Positions 15,479 to 22,628 of a DNA stretch of 64,000 nucleotides are shown here, piece after piece. Made by a program: the position numbers and the translations under genes. Within the stretch, counting starts at the first letter, position 1. Every line of letters begins with the position of its first letter. The stretch lies in IMG/VR virus record IMGVR_UViG_3300043395_002432, positions 1 to 64,000 of that record; one strand, given 5' to 3'. The DNA comes from a virus. The notes beneath the pieces are model-generated. The model saw only the letters and a program-made list of their open reading frames with translations. It searched no databases and had not been told where the DNA came from.

Positions 15479-15551
15479 TGGGAAAGGCTGGATTCGAACC
15501 AGCACGAGGCACATTCACCATGCCCGCCCTGACCAATTGAGCAACTTTCCC
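15479..15551 (-). tRNA. tRNA-like with G at position 33
   Basis: 73 nt and otherwise normal: acceptor GGGAAAG/CTTTCCC, D arm GCTC/GGGC, T loop TTCGAAT. The anticodon loop on GGCAT/GTGCC is GGTGAAT, so U33 is replaced by G and the loop could close as GTGAA. Confidence 0.55.
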
Positions 15552-15553
15552 GA

Positions 15554-15630
15554 GGGGGAGGGCCGGACTCGAACCGGCTACGCAATGCGCGGGATTGCTC
15601 CCAAGTAATGCGTTTCCTAACTACCTCCCT
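15554..15630 (-). tRNA. tRNA-like with short D arm and long anticodon arm
   Basis: 77 nt. T arm GCCGG-TTCGAGT-CCGGC is clear. The D arm is only about 10 nt. ACGCA/TGCGT encloses a region containing GGG-AGCAAT-CCC. Acceptor AGGGAGG/CCTCCCC has one terminal mismatch. Confidence 0.4.
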
Positions 15631-15652
15631 GATCCACCTTCCTCTCGAAGAT

Positions 15653-15726
15653 TTGCGGGAGTGGGATTTGAACCCACGACCTGCAGGGTATGAACCTACC
15701 GAGCTGCCTGACTGCTCTATCCCGCG
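15653..15726 (-). tRNA. Initiator tRNA-fMet (anticodon CAU)
   Basis: Shows initiator hallmarks: an unpaired C1-A72 end (CGCGGGA against TCCCGCA), the D stem GAGC/GCTC of initiators, anticodon loop TTCATAC and T loop TTCAAAT. Confidence 0.85.
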
Positions 15727-15727
15727 A

Positions 15728-15801
15728 TGGAGACAACGGGATTCGAACCCGTGACCCTCTGCTTGCAAAGCAGATGCTCGTTCCAACTGAGCTATGTCCC
15801 C
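15728..15801 (-). tRNA. tRNA-Ala (anticodon UGC)
   Basis: Acceptor GGGGACA/TGTCTCC, anticodon loop TTTGCAA on TCTGC/GCAGA, T loop TTCGAAT, discriminator A. Confidence 0.92.
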
Positions 15802-15805
15802 GAAA

Positions 15806-15877
15806 TGGATATGGTGAGAATTGAACTCAACACCTCCGGTGCCACAAACCGGCGTCCTACCCTTGGACGACATATCC
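15806..15877 (-). tRNA. tRNA-His (anticodon GUG)
   Basis: Acceptor GGATATG/CATATCC with an extra G available at -1, anticodon loop TTGTGGC on CCGGT/ACCGG, T loop TTCAATT. Confidence 0.9.
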
Positions 15878-15894
15878 CACAATCGGCACTTTGA

Positions 15895-15967
15895 TGAGCG
15901 CGGTGGGCATCGAACCCACGACCTGGAGATTAAGAGTCTCCTGCTCTACCGGCTGAGCTACGCGCCC
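15895..15967 (-). tRNA. tRNA-Lys (anticodon CUU)
   Basis: Acceptor GGGCGCG/CGCGCTC, anticodon loop CTCTTAA on GGAGA/TCTCC, T loop TTCGATG. First gene after the promoter at 15985-16045. Confidence 0.92.
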
Positions 15968-15984
15968 GGTTCTCTCTTCCCCCT

Positions 15985-16045
15985 CAATCTACGCACCGCA
16001 ACCCTCTCGGGAAGGAGCGCGGGAGGGGCTTGACACGTTCTTGAC
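15985..16045 (-). promoter_or_regulatory. Promoter of a tRNA operon
   Basis: Minus strand GTCAAGAACGTGTCAAG (16029-16045), 36 nt, GTAGATTG box (15985-15992), 17 nt upstream of tRNA-Lys. Confidence 0.6.
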
Positions 16046-16092
16046 ATGCCCCCGTTGCTTGACTCCGCTTGGTGCGACGAAGTCGACTTCGT

Positions 16093-16368
16093 TCACTCAC
16101 GCGCCGAAGCGATCTCTCTCGCCTGCTCAAGCTCTCGCTCCATATGGCGGCGAATCCACCGCATGAGCAAGATCCCCTTCTCCTCCGCACCAAAGGTCGG
16201 CTGCGACCCCTGAGCATTCTTGGTGTCCTCCACGGGGATTGGGAAGAGCCAGCCGTCGAAGGTCTTGTACCAAAGCGCATCCTCTCGAAAGAACGCGAAG
16301 ACCGCCTTCTCCTTCACCCGATCCCGACAGAGGGCGTTCAACTGCTGCACCTCATGCTTGCGTTCCAT
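16093..16368 (-). CDS. Hypothetical protein, 91 aa
   Basis: Small, charged protein with a Phe/Trp-rich middle (AVFAFF, LWYKTFDGWLF) and a helical basic C-terminus. The start at 16368 follows AGGAGAAGAG. Family not recognised. Confidence 0.6.
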   Translation of the reverse strand: MERKHEVQQLNALCRDRVKEKAVFAFFREDALWYKTFDGWLFPIPVEDTKNAQGSQPTFGAEEKGILLMRWIRRHMERELEQAREIASARE

Positions 16369-16381
16369 CTCTTCTCCTGAT

Positions 16382-16472
16382 TGGGTAGAGTACGATTCGA
16401 ACGAACACCTCCGAGGTACGCCCCCGTAGGAGGGCGGCTTCCACAGCGTCATTCCACTTTGACTATCTACCC
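16382..16472 (-). tRNA. tRNA-like gene, anticodon unresolved
   Basis: 91 nt. Acceptor GGGTAGA/TCTACCC and D stem GTC/GAC are good; the T loop TTCGAAT sits on a stem with one mismatch. A possible arm CCGCC-CTCCTAC-GGGGG would give CCU (Arg) but has a G-G mismatch and lies about 10 nt too far from the D arm. Confidence 0.45.
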
Positions 16473-16475
16473 GAA

Positions 16476-16570
16476 TAGGGAGTGAAGGATTCGAACCTTC
16501 GTCATGGGCAGCGCGCCACCCATGAACCTGCACTGTTCGCAGGCGCTTTCAACCACTCAGCCAACCCCCC
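16476..16570 (-). tRNA. tRNA-like, class II, anticodon loop without U33
   Basis: 95 nt. Acceptor GGGGGGT/ACTCCCT (G-U pairs), Ser-like D arm, 7-bp variable arm TCATGGG/CCCATGA, T loop TTCGAAT. The anticodon loop on CCTGC/GCAGG is GAACAGT, with A at position 33. Confidence 0.5.
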
Positions 16571-16641
16571 GAAAGTGTCTGCGGCAACGGAGACGCGAAG
16601 ATGAACCGCGCAAGAATCCGCAAACACTATAGCTTTGCTAT

Positions 16642-16714
16642 AGCCACCAGAGGGATTTGAACCCCCGACCCGCTGTTTACAAAACAGCCGCTCTGGCCCC
16701 TGAGCTACGGTGGC
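16642..16714 (-). tRNA. tRNA-Thr (anticodon UGU)
   Basis: Acceptor GCCACCG/TGGTGGC, anticodon loop TTTGTAA on GCTGT/ACAGC, T loop TTCAAAT. Confidence 0.92.
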
Positions 16715-16718
16715 ACCA

Positions 16719-16799
16719 TGGGGTCTGCGGGACTTGAACCCGCACGCTTGTGGCAGGAGATTTTGAGGCTCCCGTGTCTGCCAATTCCACCAAGACCCC
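16719..16799 (-). tRNA. tRNA-Leu (anticodon CAA)
   Basis: Class II with Leu-type D arm (TGGTGGAATTGGCAGAC). Acceptor GGGGTCT/AGACCCC, anticodon loop CTCAAAA with one stem mismatch at 31-39, T loop TTCAAGT. Confidence 0.85.
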
Positions 16800-16802
16800 A
16801 AG

Positions 16803-16873
16803 CAGGCCGGGAGGGATTCGAACCCTCACAAGGTGCTTTTGGAGAGCGCCCGACTCATCCTGCGCTCCAGCCT
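16803..16873 (-). tRNA. tRNA-Trp (anticodon CCA), unusual D arm
   Basis: Acceptor AGGCTGG/CCGGCCT with discriminator G (a Trp identity base) and anticodon loop CTCCAAA. The D region is atypical and can pair with the anticodon stem as GAGCGC/GCGCTC. The anticodon stem has one C-A mismatch. Confidence 0.7.
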
Positions 16874-16876
16874 ATA

Positions 16877-16938
16877 CAGGGGGGAAGGGATTCGAACCCA
16901 AGAACTTGACGCTCTTCCGCCGACACCCGCCCGCCCCT
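16877..16938 (-). tRNA. Shortened tRNA-like gene
   Basis: 62 nt. Acceptor AGGGGCG/CCCCCCT with one mismatch and T loop TTCGAAT. No proper D arm. The anticodon arm AAGAG/TTCTT carries CGTCAAG (G33), which can close as a GTCAA loop. Confidence 0.4.
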
Positions 16939-16942
16939 ATGA

Positions 16943-17015
16943 TGCACTCGACGGGGCTTGAACCCGTCTCTCCTGAGTGAAAATCAGGGATTCTGACCAG
17001 CTAAAATACGAGTGC
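16943..17015 (-). tRNA. tRNA-Glu (anticodon UUC)
   Basis: Acceptor GCACTCG/CGAGTGC, anticodon loop TTTTCAC on CCTGA/TCAGG, T loop TTCAAGC, discriminator A. Confidence 0.88.
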
Positions 17016-17019
17016 GAAT

Positions 17020-17112
17020 TGCCCTGTGCAGGATTCGAACCTGCACCCTCGGATCTTGCCCAGGCTCACGCCCGAACGCCTCCGCCGTCTTGTCCAATTC
17101 GACCAACAGGGC
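17020..17112 (-). tRNA. tRNA-like, class II size, anticodon unresolved
   Basis: 93 nt. Acceptor GCCCTGT/ACAGGGC and T arm GCAGG-TTCGAAT-CCTGC are perfect. Between them several pairings compete (AGGC/GCCT; GACG-GCGGAGG-CGTT, which would place GGA next to C33). No loop has U33. Confidence 0.45.
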
Positions 17113-17162
17113 AGTCTCTTTCATTCACCTATTCGCGTTTCAAAGAAGCCCAGAGGGCTGAA

Positions 17163-17228
17163 AGGGAGCGCCCGGATCGAACCGGGGCCGGAATCGTCAC
17201 GAATCCGGCGAGCCTTTTCTCCGCTCCC
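17163..17228 (-). tRNA. Shortened tRNA-like with 10-bp anticodon helix
   Basis: 66 nt. Acceptor GGGAGCG/CGCTCCC. The anticodon arm pairs as GCCGGATTCG/CGATTCCGGC with one T-T mismatch and a TGA loop. If only the outer five pairs form, CGU (Thr) follows U33 in an 11-nt loop. The T loop is one nt short. Confidence 0.4.
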
Positions 17229-17269
17229 TGGCGCATTCGAATTCGTCGACGACGATGAATGCGTCAGGT

Positions 17270-17309
17270 GCCTGATCCCTCCCCCTTTGCTTCCCTGGGG
17301 GGATCAGGC
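17270..17309 (-). terminator. Stem-loop after the 51-aa gene
   Basis: CCTGATCCC pairs with GGGATCAGG around a C/G-rich loop. There is no clear U tract, so a processing hairpin is as likely as a terminator. Confidence 0.35.
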
Positions 17310-17316
17310 GGTTCGA

Positions 17317-17472
17317 TCACTCAGCCGAGATCTCCCGGCGGGTCTCCCGCTCCTCCACGCGGGCGAGGCGGGCGCGGACGCTGGCGAGGGCGGCGGGGCC
17401 GCGCTCGCGGGCGTTGTTGTGGAGGGTGCGGGTGAGGCGGTCGTTGCGGGCGGTGTTGTTGCTGCGAGCCAT
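17317..17472 (-). CDS. Small Arg-rich protein, 51 aa
   Basis: Short frame starting MARSNNTARND and ending REISAE, with AAGGAGAG before the ATG and a promoter directly upstream (17496-17555). Strongly basic and helical, compatible with RNA or DNA binding. Function unknown. Confidence 0.6.
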   Translation of the reverse strand: MARSNNTARNDRLTRTLHNNARERGPAALASVRARLARVEERETRREISAE

Positions 17473-17495
17473 GTTGTTCTCTCCTTCGCCCCCTG

Positions 17496-17555
17496 AATAT
17501 ATAGCCCCAGGGGCTGAGCGACAAGGGCAGCGGCGGCGCTTAGCGAGTTCTTGAC
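17496..17555 (-). promoter_or_regulatory. Promoter: repeat element plus CTATATATT box
   Basis: Minus strand GTCAAGAACTCGCTAAG (17539-17555), 34 nt, CTATATATT (17496-17504), 23 nt upstream of the ATG at 17472. Confidence 0.62.
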
Positions 17556-17576
17556 AAGATTCGAGAATGTGGCGCT

Positions 17577-18707
17577 CTACTCGAGATCGCCACGCTCGGC
17601 GGCAGCCTCAGCAGCCTCGGCACGGATCTCGGCGGTCAAGCTCGCAAGACGCTTCTGACGGCTCTCTACGGGGTCGGGAAGGTCAGCGTGCTTCTTCCTG
17701 ATCTCTCGCATGCGCTTCTCGTCCTTCTTGGTGCGAAGCGGATCATGCGCGATTCTCGCGTACTCGCGGAACTCCTTGGTGCGCGGACTGAGATCCCCGA
17801 CCTCGGTGAACTGCGCGTAGAGCTGCTTGAGCGTGAGCAAGCGCGTGTCGCTCGACGACGTCGAGAGCGTGACCTCGTCGCCGTATCGAGCGAACCGCCA
17901 GAGCCTCGCACCACCAGAGGAGAGAAGGAGCGGATGCTGCGCGCTCAGAATGAATTGCGTCTCTGGAAAGACCTTCCGAAGCGCGGCCAGTAGCTCGACC
18001 TGCGCCACCAACGGAGCAGATGCGTCCACGGCGTCCACCAAGACGCATGAAGCAGGAGCGCGGAAGAGCAGGTCGAAGATCCAGAAGAGGCTGAGATACT
18101 CGCCCGGAAGCGACTCGTCGTAGACCGGAAGCGACTTCAGCCGAAAGCCCAGCGATGGATGCGGAAGGCTGATCTCGGAAGCCAGCCCCTTGCGGTGGGC
18201 ATTGTGGACAGGAGCGCCCTCCACCAAGAGGCTCGGAATCCACTCCTCGGAAAGCCCAAGCTCCGCCAGAAGCTCGAAAGCTCGCTGACGAAATCGAATT
18301 CGTTCCTCCTCGGAAGCAGACAGCCACCCCTCCTTGGTGAGCTTGTACGGGATCGTAGAGCGATCCGCTGGGTAGTACACGAAGCCACGCTGAAGCTGCT
18401 GGTAGAGCAGCTTGCTGGAGGGGTCGTGGTTCTGCTTCAAGGTGTACGAATCCCCCTCGAATGTCACCTCATGATCGTTCACCTCCCCGTCGAGCCAACA
18501 GGTCTGCACCAACGGTGGCGAAGGAAACGAGGCTGCTGGAAGCGCCGACGTCTCCAGACGAGCGGATCGCGCAATGAGGTTCAGGAGGGTCGTCTTTCCC
18601 CTCCCCATGATCACGATGTCTTCACACCGCGATCCCTGATTGCCCACCCCAGCACCAAAGGATCGAAAGATCCCCACATTCCGAACGCTGACGTTGTAGA
18701 GTTGCAT
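17577..18707 (-). CDS. ABC-type AAA ATPase with altered Walker B
   Basis: 376 residues. Walker A GRGKTT at 35-40, a Walker B-like VLVDAVD at 222-228 and an H-switch-like SAQHP at 255-259 place it with SMC/OLD-type ATPases (AAA_15/AAA_21). The usual catalytic Glu after the Walker B Asp is replaced by Ala, so hydrolysis may be slow or the protein may act as a nucleotide switch. A C-terminal charged helical region (310-376) may mediate partner binding. The ATG follows AGGAGCGTTC. Its role (recombination, defence or other) is open. Confidence 0.65.
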   Translation of the reverse strand: MQLYNVSVRNVGIFRSFGAGVGNQGSRCEDIVIMGRGKTTLLNLIARSARLETSALPAASFPSPPLVQTCWLDGEVNDHEVTFEGDSYTLKQNHDPSSKLLYQQLQRGFVYYPADRSTIPYKLTKEGWLSASEEERIRFRQRAFELLAELGLSEEWIPSLLVEGAPVHNAHRKGLASEISLPHPSLGFRLKSLPVYDESLPGEYLSLFWIFDLLFRAPASCVLVDAVDASAPLVAQVELLAALRKVFPETQFILSAQHPLLLSSGGARLWRFARYGDEVTLSTSSSDTRLLTLKQLYAQFTEVGDLSPRTKEFREYARIAHDPLRTKKDEKRMREIRKKHADLPDPVESRQKRLASLTAEIRAEAAEAAAERGDLE

Positions 18708-18726
18708 GAACGCTCCTGTGAAGAAA

Positions 18727-18762
18727 ATGGGGGCCGGAAACTCACGCTTCCAGCCCCCTCAT
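18727..18762 (-). terminator. Rho-independent terminator
   Basis: Minus strand GGGGGCTGGAA pairs with TTCCGGCCCCC around an 8-nt loop, followed by ATTTTCTTC. It would end the transcript covering 18763-18893, a stretch without a credible gene. Confidence 0.65.
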
Positions 18763-18893
18763 GGGTTCCTCCTTCAAGCAGTCGGATTCCCGCCCATGAT
18801 CGTTGCGGGTAGCCCACGCTGGTCGAGTCATCTGACCTCGCCGCAGTCTCGACCGGGTGGGACTTCCTTATGGAGTACTGCGGCGAATCCAGA
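18763..18893 (-). other. Short noncoding stretch, possible leader or small RNA
   Basis: On the minus strand it starts after the 3D-protein stop and ends in a strong terminator. It contains GAAGGAGG followed by a six-codon frame, and GTCTCGACC-type inverted segments. No protein family. A small RNA or an attenuator is possible. Confidence 0.3.
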
Positions 18894-19322
18894 TTAGCAC
18901 GAAGTGGGACGGTACGCTACCGAACGACGCCCAAACTCCACCGCTTCCGCATGAGTTGACACCAACAAATCAAATCGCCCACGCCCACGAATGTCCCCGC
19001 CACGATCCACCACGCGGTGCCGAACCCACGAACCACCGAGGAGGAGATCCACGCACGATCCCATGCGCCAATGCGATGAAGCCGCAACAGAAGGTATCCC
19101 CCGCGCAAGGAGCGAACGCGCAGAGACCCCGGAAGCCGTCACACCACTACAGCCACGACACTCAGGCGTGTACGCCGTCACCACCGCACGCGAATTCGAC
19201 TTCGCCGCACGCCGAATCGGCATCTCCTCGACCCGAAGATCGAGGTTCACGACCTCAGGCTCAGGCGTAGGAAGCGCCCACAAAGCCGAAGCCACAAGAA
19301 GGATCAAGACCACTCTCACCAT
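18894..19322 (-). CDS. Exported 3D-domain protein (peptidoglycan-acting)
   Basis: 142 residues. An N-terminal signal-like segment (MVRVVLILLVASALWALP) is followed by a domain starting VVTAYTPECRGC. The conserved tail VDRGGDIRGRGRFD and AVEFGRRSV carries the Asp residues of the 3D (MltA-like double-psi barrel) family. Known relatives cut or remodel peptidoglycan. A role in lysis or in altering the wall is inferred. It has GTGGAGCA before the ATG and a promoter-like element upstream. Confidence 0.65.
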   Translation of the reverse strand: MVRVVLILLVASALWALPTPEPEVVNLDLRVEEMPIRRAAKSNSRAVVTAYTPECRGCSGVTASGVSARSLLARGIPSVAASSHWRMGSCVDLLLGGSWVRHRVVDRGGDIRGRGRFDLLVSTHAEAVEFGRRSVAYRPTSC

Positions 19323-19332
19323 TGCTCCACGC

Positions 19333-19388
19333 GAGACAGCCCTTATCCCGTCACTCCAACGGAGCAAGGGCGTTGACACGCTCTTGAC
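19333..19388 (-). promoter_or_regulatory. Promoter-like element before the 3D-domain gene
   Basis: Minus strand GTCAAGAGCGTGTCAAC (19372-19388) with CTGTCTC about 32 nt downstream. It overlaps the C-terminal codons of the upstream small gene. Confidence 0.5.
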
Positions 19389-19551
19389 GAACAACACAAG
19401 CCCAAGCACCAGCGCGACGCCTCACATGCGTCTCCGTCGACGTGCAACGAAGCGACAACGTGACGTAGCCACCAAGTAGATCGACCAGACGAAGGACAAG
19501 GATCGTGAGAACGATTCCCATGAAGAGACGAATTCGAATGCGTAGGTTCAT
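19351..19551 (-). CDS. Small membrane protein, 66 aa
   Basis: One hydrophobic segment (residues 11-26, GIVLTILVLRLVDLL) after a basic start (MNLRIRIRLF, encoded by a palindrome copy). The C-terminus RQERVN comes from the promoter element, as in the methyltransferase gene. The ribosome site is weak, and the start could be the second Met. Confidence 0.45.
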   Translation of the reverse strand: MNLRIRIRLFMGIVLTILVLRLVDLLGGYVTLSLRCTSTETHVRRRAGAWACVVRQERVNALAPLE

Positions 19552-19556
19552 GGCCC

Positions 19557-19589
19557 ATCTGTAGCCACGGACGGGCCGTCAGGTGTCAA
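19557..19589 (-). promoter_or_regulatory. TTGACA-type promoter-like element
   Basis: Minus strand TTGACA, about 19 nt, CTACAGAT, six nt before the ATG at 19551. Confidence 0.4.
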
Positions 19590-21316
19590 GAAGTTGCTCG
19601 ACGCGACCGGATCTCAGCGAACCGCCTCACCATTGGACTCGGGTCGGAAGCCAACGACTTCAGAAGGTGGCTTGGTGCATTCCGATGCATTGCGACCGAT
19701 AATCGCACTTCCTCGTTCCCCTCACTTGCGAGCTTGGTGAGGAACTCGTCGGAGAGCGCGTTTCGGAACAACACCTTGTCCACCTCCTCGTCCCCAGAGA
19801 GGGTCGCAGCAATGGCCCGCTCAAACACCCCACGAGCCGCTGGATTCTCCGGGTTCAAATGCTGCAACACCAAGAGATTCCAACTCTCAGGAATGCGATC
19901 CAACACCCTCTTGGTGACGCGAGGATTCGACATCAGATCATGGAAGATCCCCTCGTAGAAGTCGTCTGACTCAAAATCAGGCATGATCCTGTCAAGCAAG
20001 AGCAGCATGGCCTTCTCCGAGGAGAGCTTCGCCTCGTAGCCAGCCATTGCCTTGATCACCTTCGGCTCAGCATGCCGAATGATCGCCTCCTGAGCGCGCT
20101 CCGTAATGGTCGGGGAACGCACCATTCGCTCGTACACAAACTCCCAACCCAGCCTCGGCTTAGCCTTCTTGCCAGCCTCGGCAGCGAAGGCATCTTGAAG
20201 CAGATCCCTCACCTCCGGGTGTTCGGTACTCTGGAAAATCAGACGAATCTCATCCTCCATCTCTCGGCTCTTATGGTAATTGCTTTGATCCCCAAACAAA
20301 AAACGCCTGGGAAGCGAAGCCACACGATCCATACGGATCTGCTTCTCTACCTCAGGGGAAACGTCGGGATACTTGAGCAGCTCCTCGCCCAGATCGAGAA
20401 GCGTCTCATCAGAGACCCCAGCAGTGAGCTGCTTGTACGCTGATACGCTCTTGGCAGCAGCCTCCATCTTGCTCTTCGCTGGATGCTTTCCCCCGATCTG
20501 GGCTGCCTTGCTCTTGAGGATCTGGAGGATCTTCTCCTCATGCCCACCAAGAATCCTCGAGAGCGATTCGGGCGTCAGTCCCTTGTTCGCCCTGTCGACG
20601 CTGACACCACCGTCCTTTCCGAATTTCGGAACCCCATCGATGAAGCCAAGCGAAAGCCAATCCGAATCTCCCTTCGGTTCGTCGCGGACAACGTAGAACA
20701 GAATGATGTCCTCAGTAGCCCGCCCAACGTAGCTGTAGAACAGGTTCTCTCCACTCGTCCGAGCCGTACACCAAGTCGTCTTCGGCGCTTTGGTGTCCTT
20801 GTCGTACCCTGCAATCTCGCACGAATGCTCTCGCGTCGAAGGGAGCCAGAGATTCCAGGGGCCAACCTTGCCGATCCGATCCCCCTCCAGCGCATTCGAG
20901 TCTACATTGACCTCGAACCGCTGCTTCTCCCGTGACGAGAGGACAAGCAGCCGCTCCATCTGATCCACCGTCATCTTGGTGACGTCCGAAGGATTTCCCC
21001 ACCCACGAGAGGAAGGAGGAAACTCCCCGTCCACCGCACGACGGAAGTCCTCGTTCGCACCATACTTGGTGCCAATGGCAGCGTCCCGCTTCGCGTACTT
21101 CACCACAGTCGGGATCGCATCCTCGAACGGATGAACCTCACGACGACGAGGCGACTCCCCATACCGATCTGACAGCCACGACAGATACTTCGGCGGAAGC
21201 GACTTCAGCGAATTCGAATGCGTCGGGTACGCCGTGATCAGGTACGCAGACGCAGACCTCGCGTTCTCCGCAAGCTCGTACCCGACCTCGATCAACGCCT
21301 CTAAGAACAGCCGCAT
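19586..21316 (-). CDS. Large hypothetical protein with HEAT/LRV-like C-terminus
   Basis: 576 residues. A central TTWCTARTSG followed by FYSYVG (about 185-205) resembles a motif seen in phage proteins of unknown function. The C-terminal 200 residues have helical repeats with NP.../VR...VA patterns (EEVRLSVAMHRNAPSHLL), like HEAT or leucine-rich-variant repeats. It may be a scaffold or RNA/protein-binding factor. The start follows GAGG in a poor context, next to the repeat region. Confidence 0.6.
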   Translation of the reverse strand: MRLFLEALIEVGYELAENARSASAYLITAYPTHSNSLKSLPPKYLSWLSDRYGESPRRREVHPFEDAIPTVVKYAKRDAAIGTKYGANEDFRRAVDGEFPPSSRGWGNPSDVTKMTVDQMERLLVLSSREKQRFEVNVDSNALEGDRIGKVGPWNLWLPSTREHSCEIAGYDKDTKAPKTTWCTARTSGENLFYSYVGRATEDIILFYVVRDEPKGDSDWLSLGFIDGVPKFGKDGGVSVDRANKGLTPESLSRILGGHEEKILQILKSKAAQIGGKHPAKSKMEAAAKSVSAYKQLTAGVSDETLLDLGEELLKYPDVSPEVEKQIRMDRVASLPRRFLFGDQSNYHKSREMEDEIRLIFQSTEHPEVRDLLQDAFAAEAGKKAKPRLGWEFVYERMVRSPTITERAQEAIIRHAEPKVIKAMAGYEAKLSSEKAMLLLLDRIMPDFESDDFYEGIFHDLMSNPRVTKRVLDRIPESWNLLVLQHLNPENPAARGVFERAIAATLSGDEEVDKVLFRNALSDEFLTKLASEGNEEVRLSVAMHRNAPSHLLKSLASDPSPMVRRFAEIRSRRATS

Positions 21317-21992
21317 GGGAGATCCCTCATGGGGAGGTAGACCGAACCGAGGGATCGATCAAGCAGCCATGAGGGGACAGCAGAGTGTCTTAGTTCGGGA
21401 TCGAGAGATCCCCAGCGAAGGCACGGAATCCGACCGTACTTGCTGCCCCGAGATCCGGGTCTCGACACCAAGATCGAACGCCCCGCCACAGCCCACGACA
21501 TGGCCCACGAGGGCAGCATAGGAGTGTCCTATTCGGGATCGGAAGATCCCCAACGAATGCCGTGAATCCACTCGTACTTTCAAGGTGCCACGCTCATGGC
21601 TGCTACAGGCGCTGCGAGGAGGGCTTCGAGAGCGAACCCCCCTCACCCACGCGCTCCGGGCGTATAGAAGTGTCTTAGTTCGGGAAGAAGAGATCCCCAG
21701 CGAACGTCACGAATCCAACGCCACGAAGTCATGGGACGAATTCGAATGCGCCACCAAGACGTGCCAGCCGGAATCATGCGCTCACGTCGCCCCGTTCGAC
21801 ACCGCGAAAGTACGGTCGAATTCGCTGCCTTCGTCGCGGTCTTCGTGATCCCGAATGAGACACTCTGATAGCGGGTGGGGTGGCCGACCCCGGCTCGCTT
21901 GGTGCGGTCATGGCACCGCGAACGTACGGTCGGCTTCGTGGCGTTCATCGGGGATCTTCTGATCCCGAACTAAGACACTCTTACTCGGGGGG
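21317..21992. repeat. Five-copy iteron region, noncoding
   Basis: About 675 bases without a gene. Five copies of a 55-bp unit lie at 21385-21439, 21523-21577 and 21670-21725 (one orientation) and 21810-21865 and 21924-21980 (inverted). Shared core read on one strand: GTACGGTCGGATTC, then GGGGATC-NNNN-GATCCC (hairpin, eroded in the third copy and partly in the fourth), then GAACTAAGACACT. Some copies are followed by CTATAC- or CTATGC-like boxes. Candidates are a replication origin, a partition or packaging site, or an array of promoters. Confidence 0.6.
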
Positions 21993-22574
21993 TCACTCGC
22001 CACGCGGGATGCCGACCATGATCTTGAGGTGCTTGTGACCCTGGATCGCTCGTTCGTACCAGCCGTCGTAGCCGGGGTACTTCCCATCGGGGTGGCTCCC
22101 GACCCACTCGACCTTCTTTCCGAGGACGCGCTCTACCTGCTCCTTGGTGCCAACGAAGGGAACGCGGAGGCGTGTGATCAGAATGTGCGCCATCGCTTCG
22201 GAGACCTCAGCGAAGTACCCTGGCGTTCCGAGGGTCTCTCCAGCACGACGGAAGAGTTCGGCCTTCGCCTTTGGTGTGCCGTCTGTGGCGGAGGCGATGG
22301 ACTTCAGCCCGTAGGGGGACTTCTTCGAGATCCGCAGGACGTCTGCTTCGGGATCTTCGTCGAGGTCGATGGCATCGAACACCAAAGCGTCCCCGTTGAA
22401 GAACGAGGAGGCGTTGGTGAATTCGAGGTGGCCACCAATGGGGGCGTAGCTCGCTTGAATTAGGCGAATGAATTCGTCGGCAAGCTCTGGATTCTTCCTG
22501 AGCGCGTCGACGGGCATGGAGACCCACTTGTCTTTGGTGCCAAGTGAGCTGAGTTCGAGAAGGAGAAGGTGCAT
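21993..22574 (-). CDS. Conserved hypothetical phage protein, 193 aa
   Basis: Mixed alpha/beta protein with a C-terminal motif rich in Gly, Trp and Lys (SHPDGKYPGYDGWYERA then HLKIMVGIPRG). No catalytic signature recognised. It sits directly beside the iteron region, so an origin-linked role is possible but unproven. The ribosome site is only GGGGG. Confidence 0.6.
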   Translation of the reverse strand: MHLLLLELSSLGTKDKWVSMPVDALRKNPELADEFIRLIQASYAPIGGHLEFTNASSFFNGDALVFDAIDLDEDPEADVLRISKKSPYGLKSIASATDGTPKAKAELFRRAGETLGTPGYFAEVSEAMAHILITRLRVPFVGTKEQVERVLGKKVEWVGSHPDGKYPGYDGWYERAIQGHKHLKIMVGIPRGE

Positions 22575-22628
22575 TGGGAACCCCCAAGCACCTCATGACG
22601 CATTCGACTTCGTTCGTCGAATGAGAGA

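Noticed and set aside
17321-17524. 67-codon frame made of Pro, Arg and His
   Set aside because: Another frame over the same bases encodes a 51-aa protein with a good ribosome site and normal composition, so this is a shadow.
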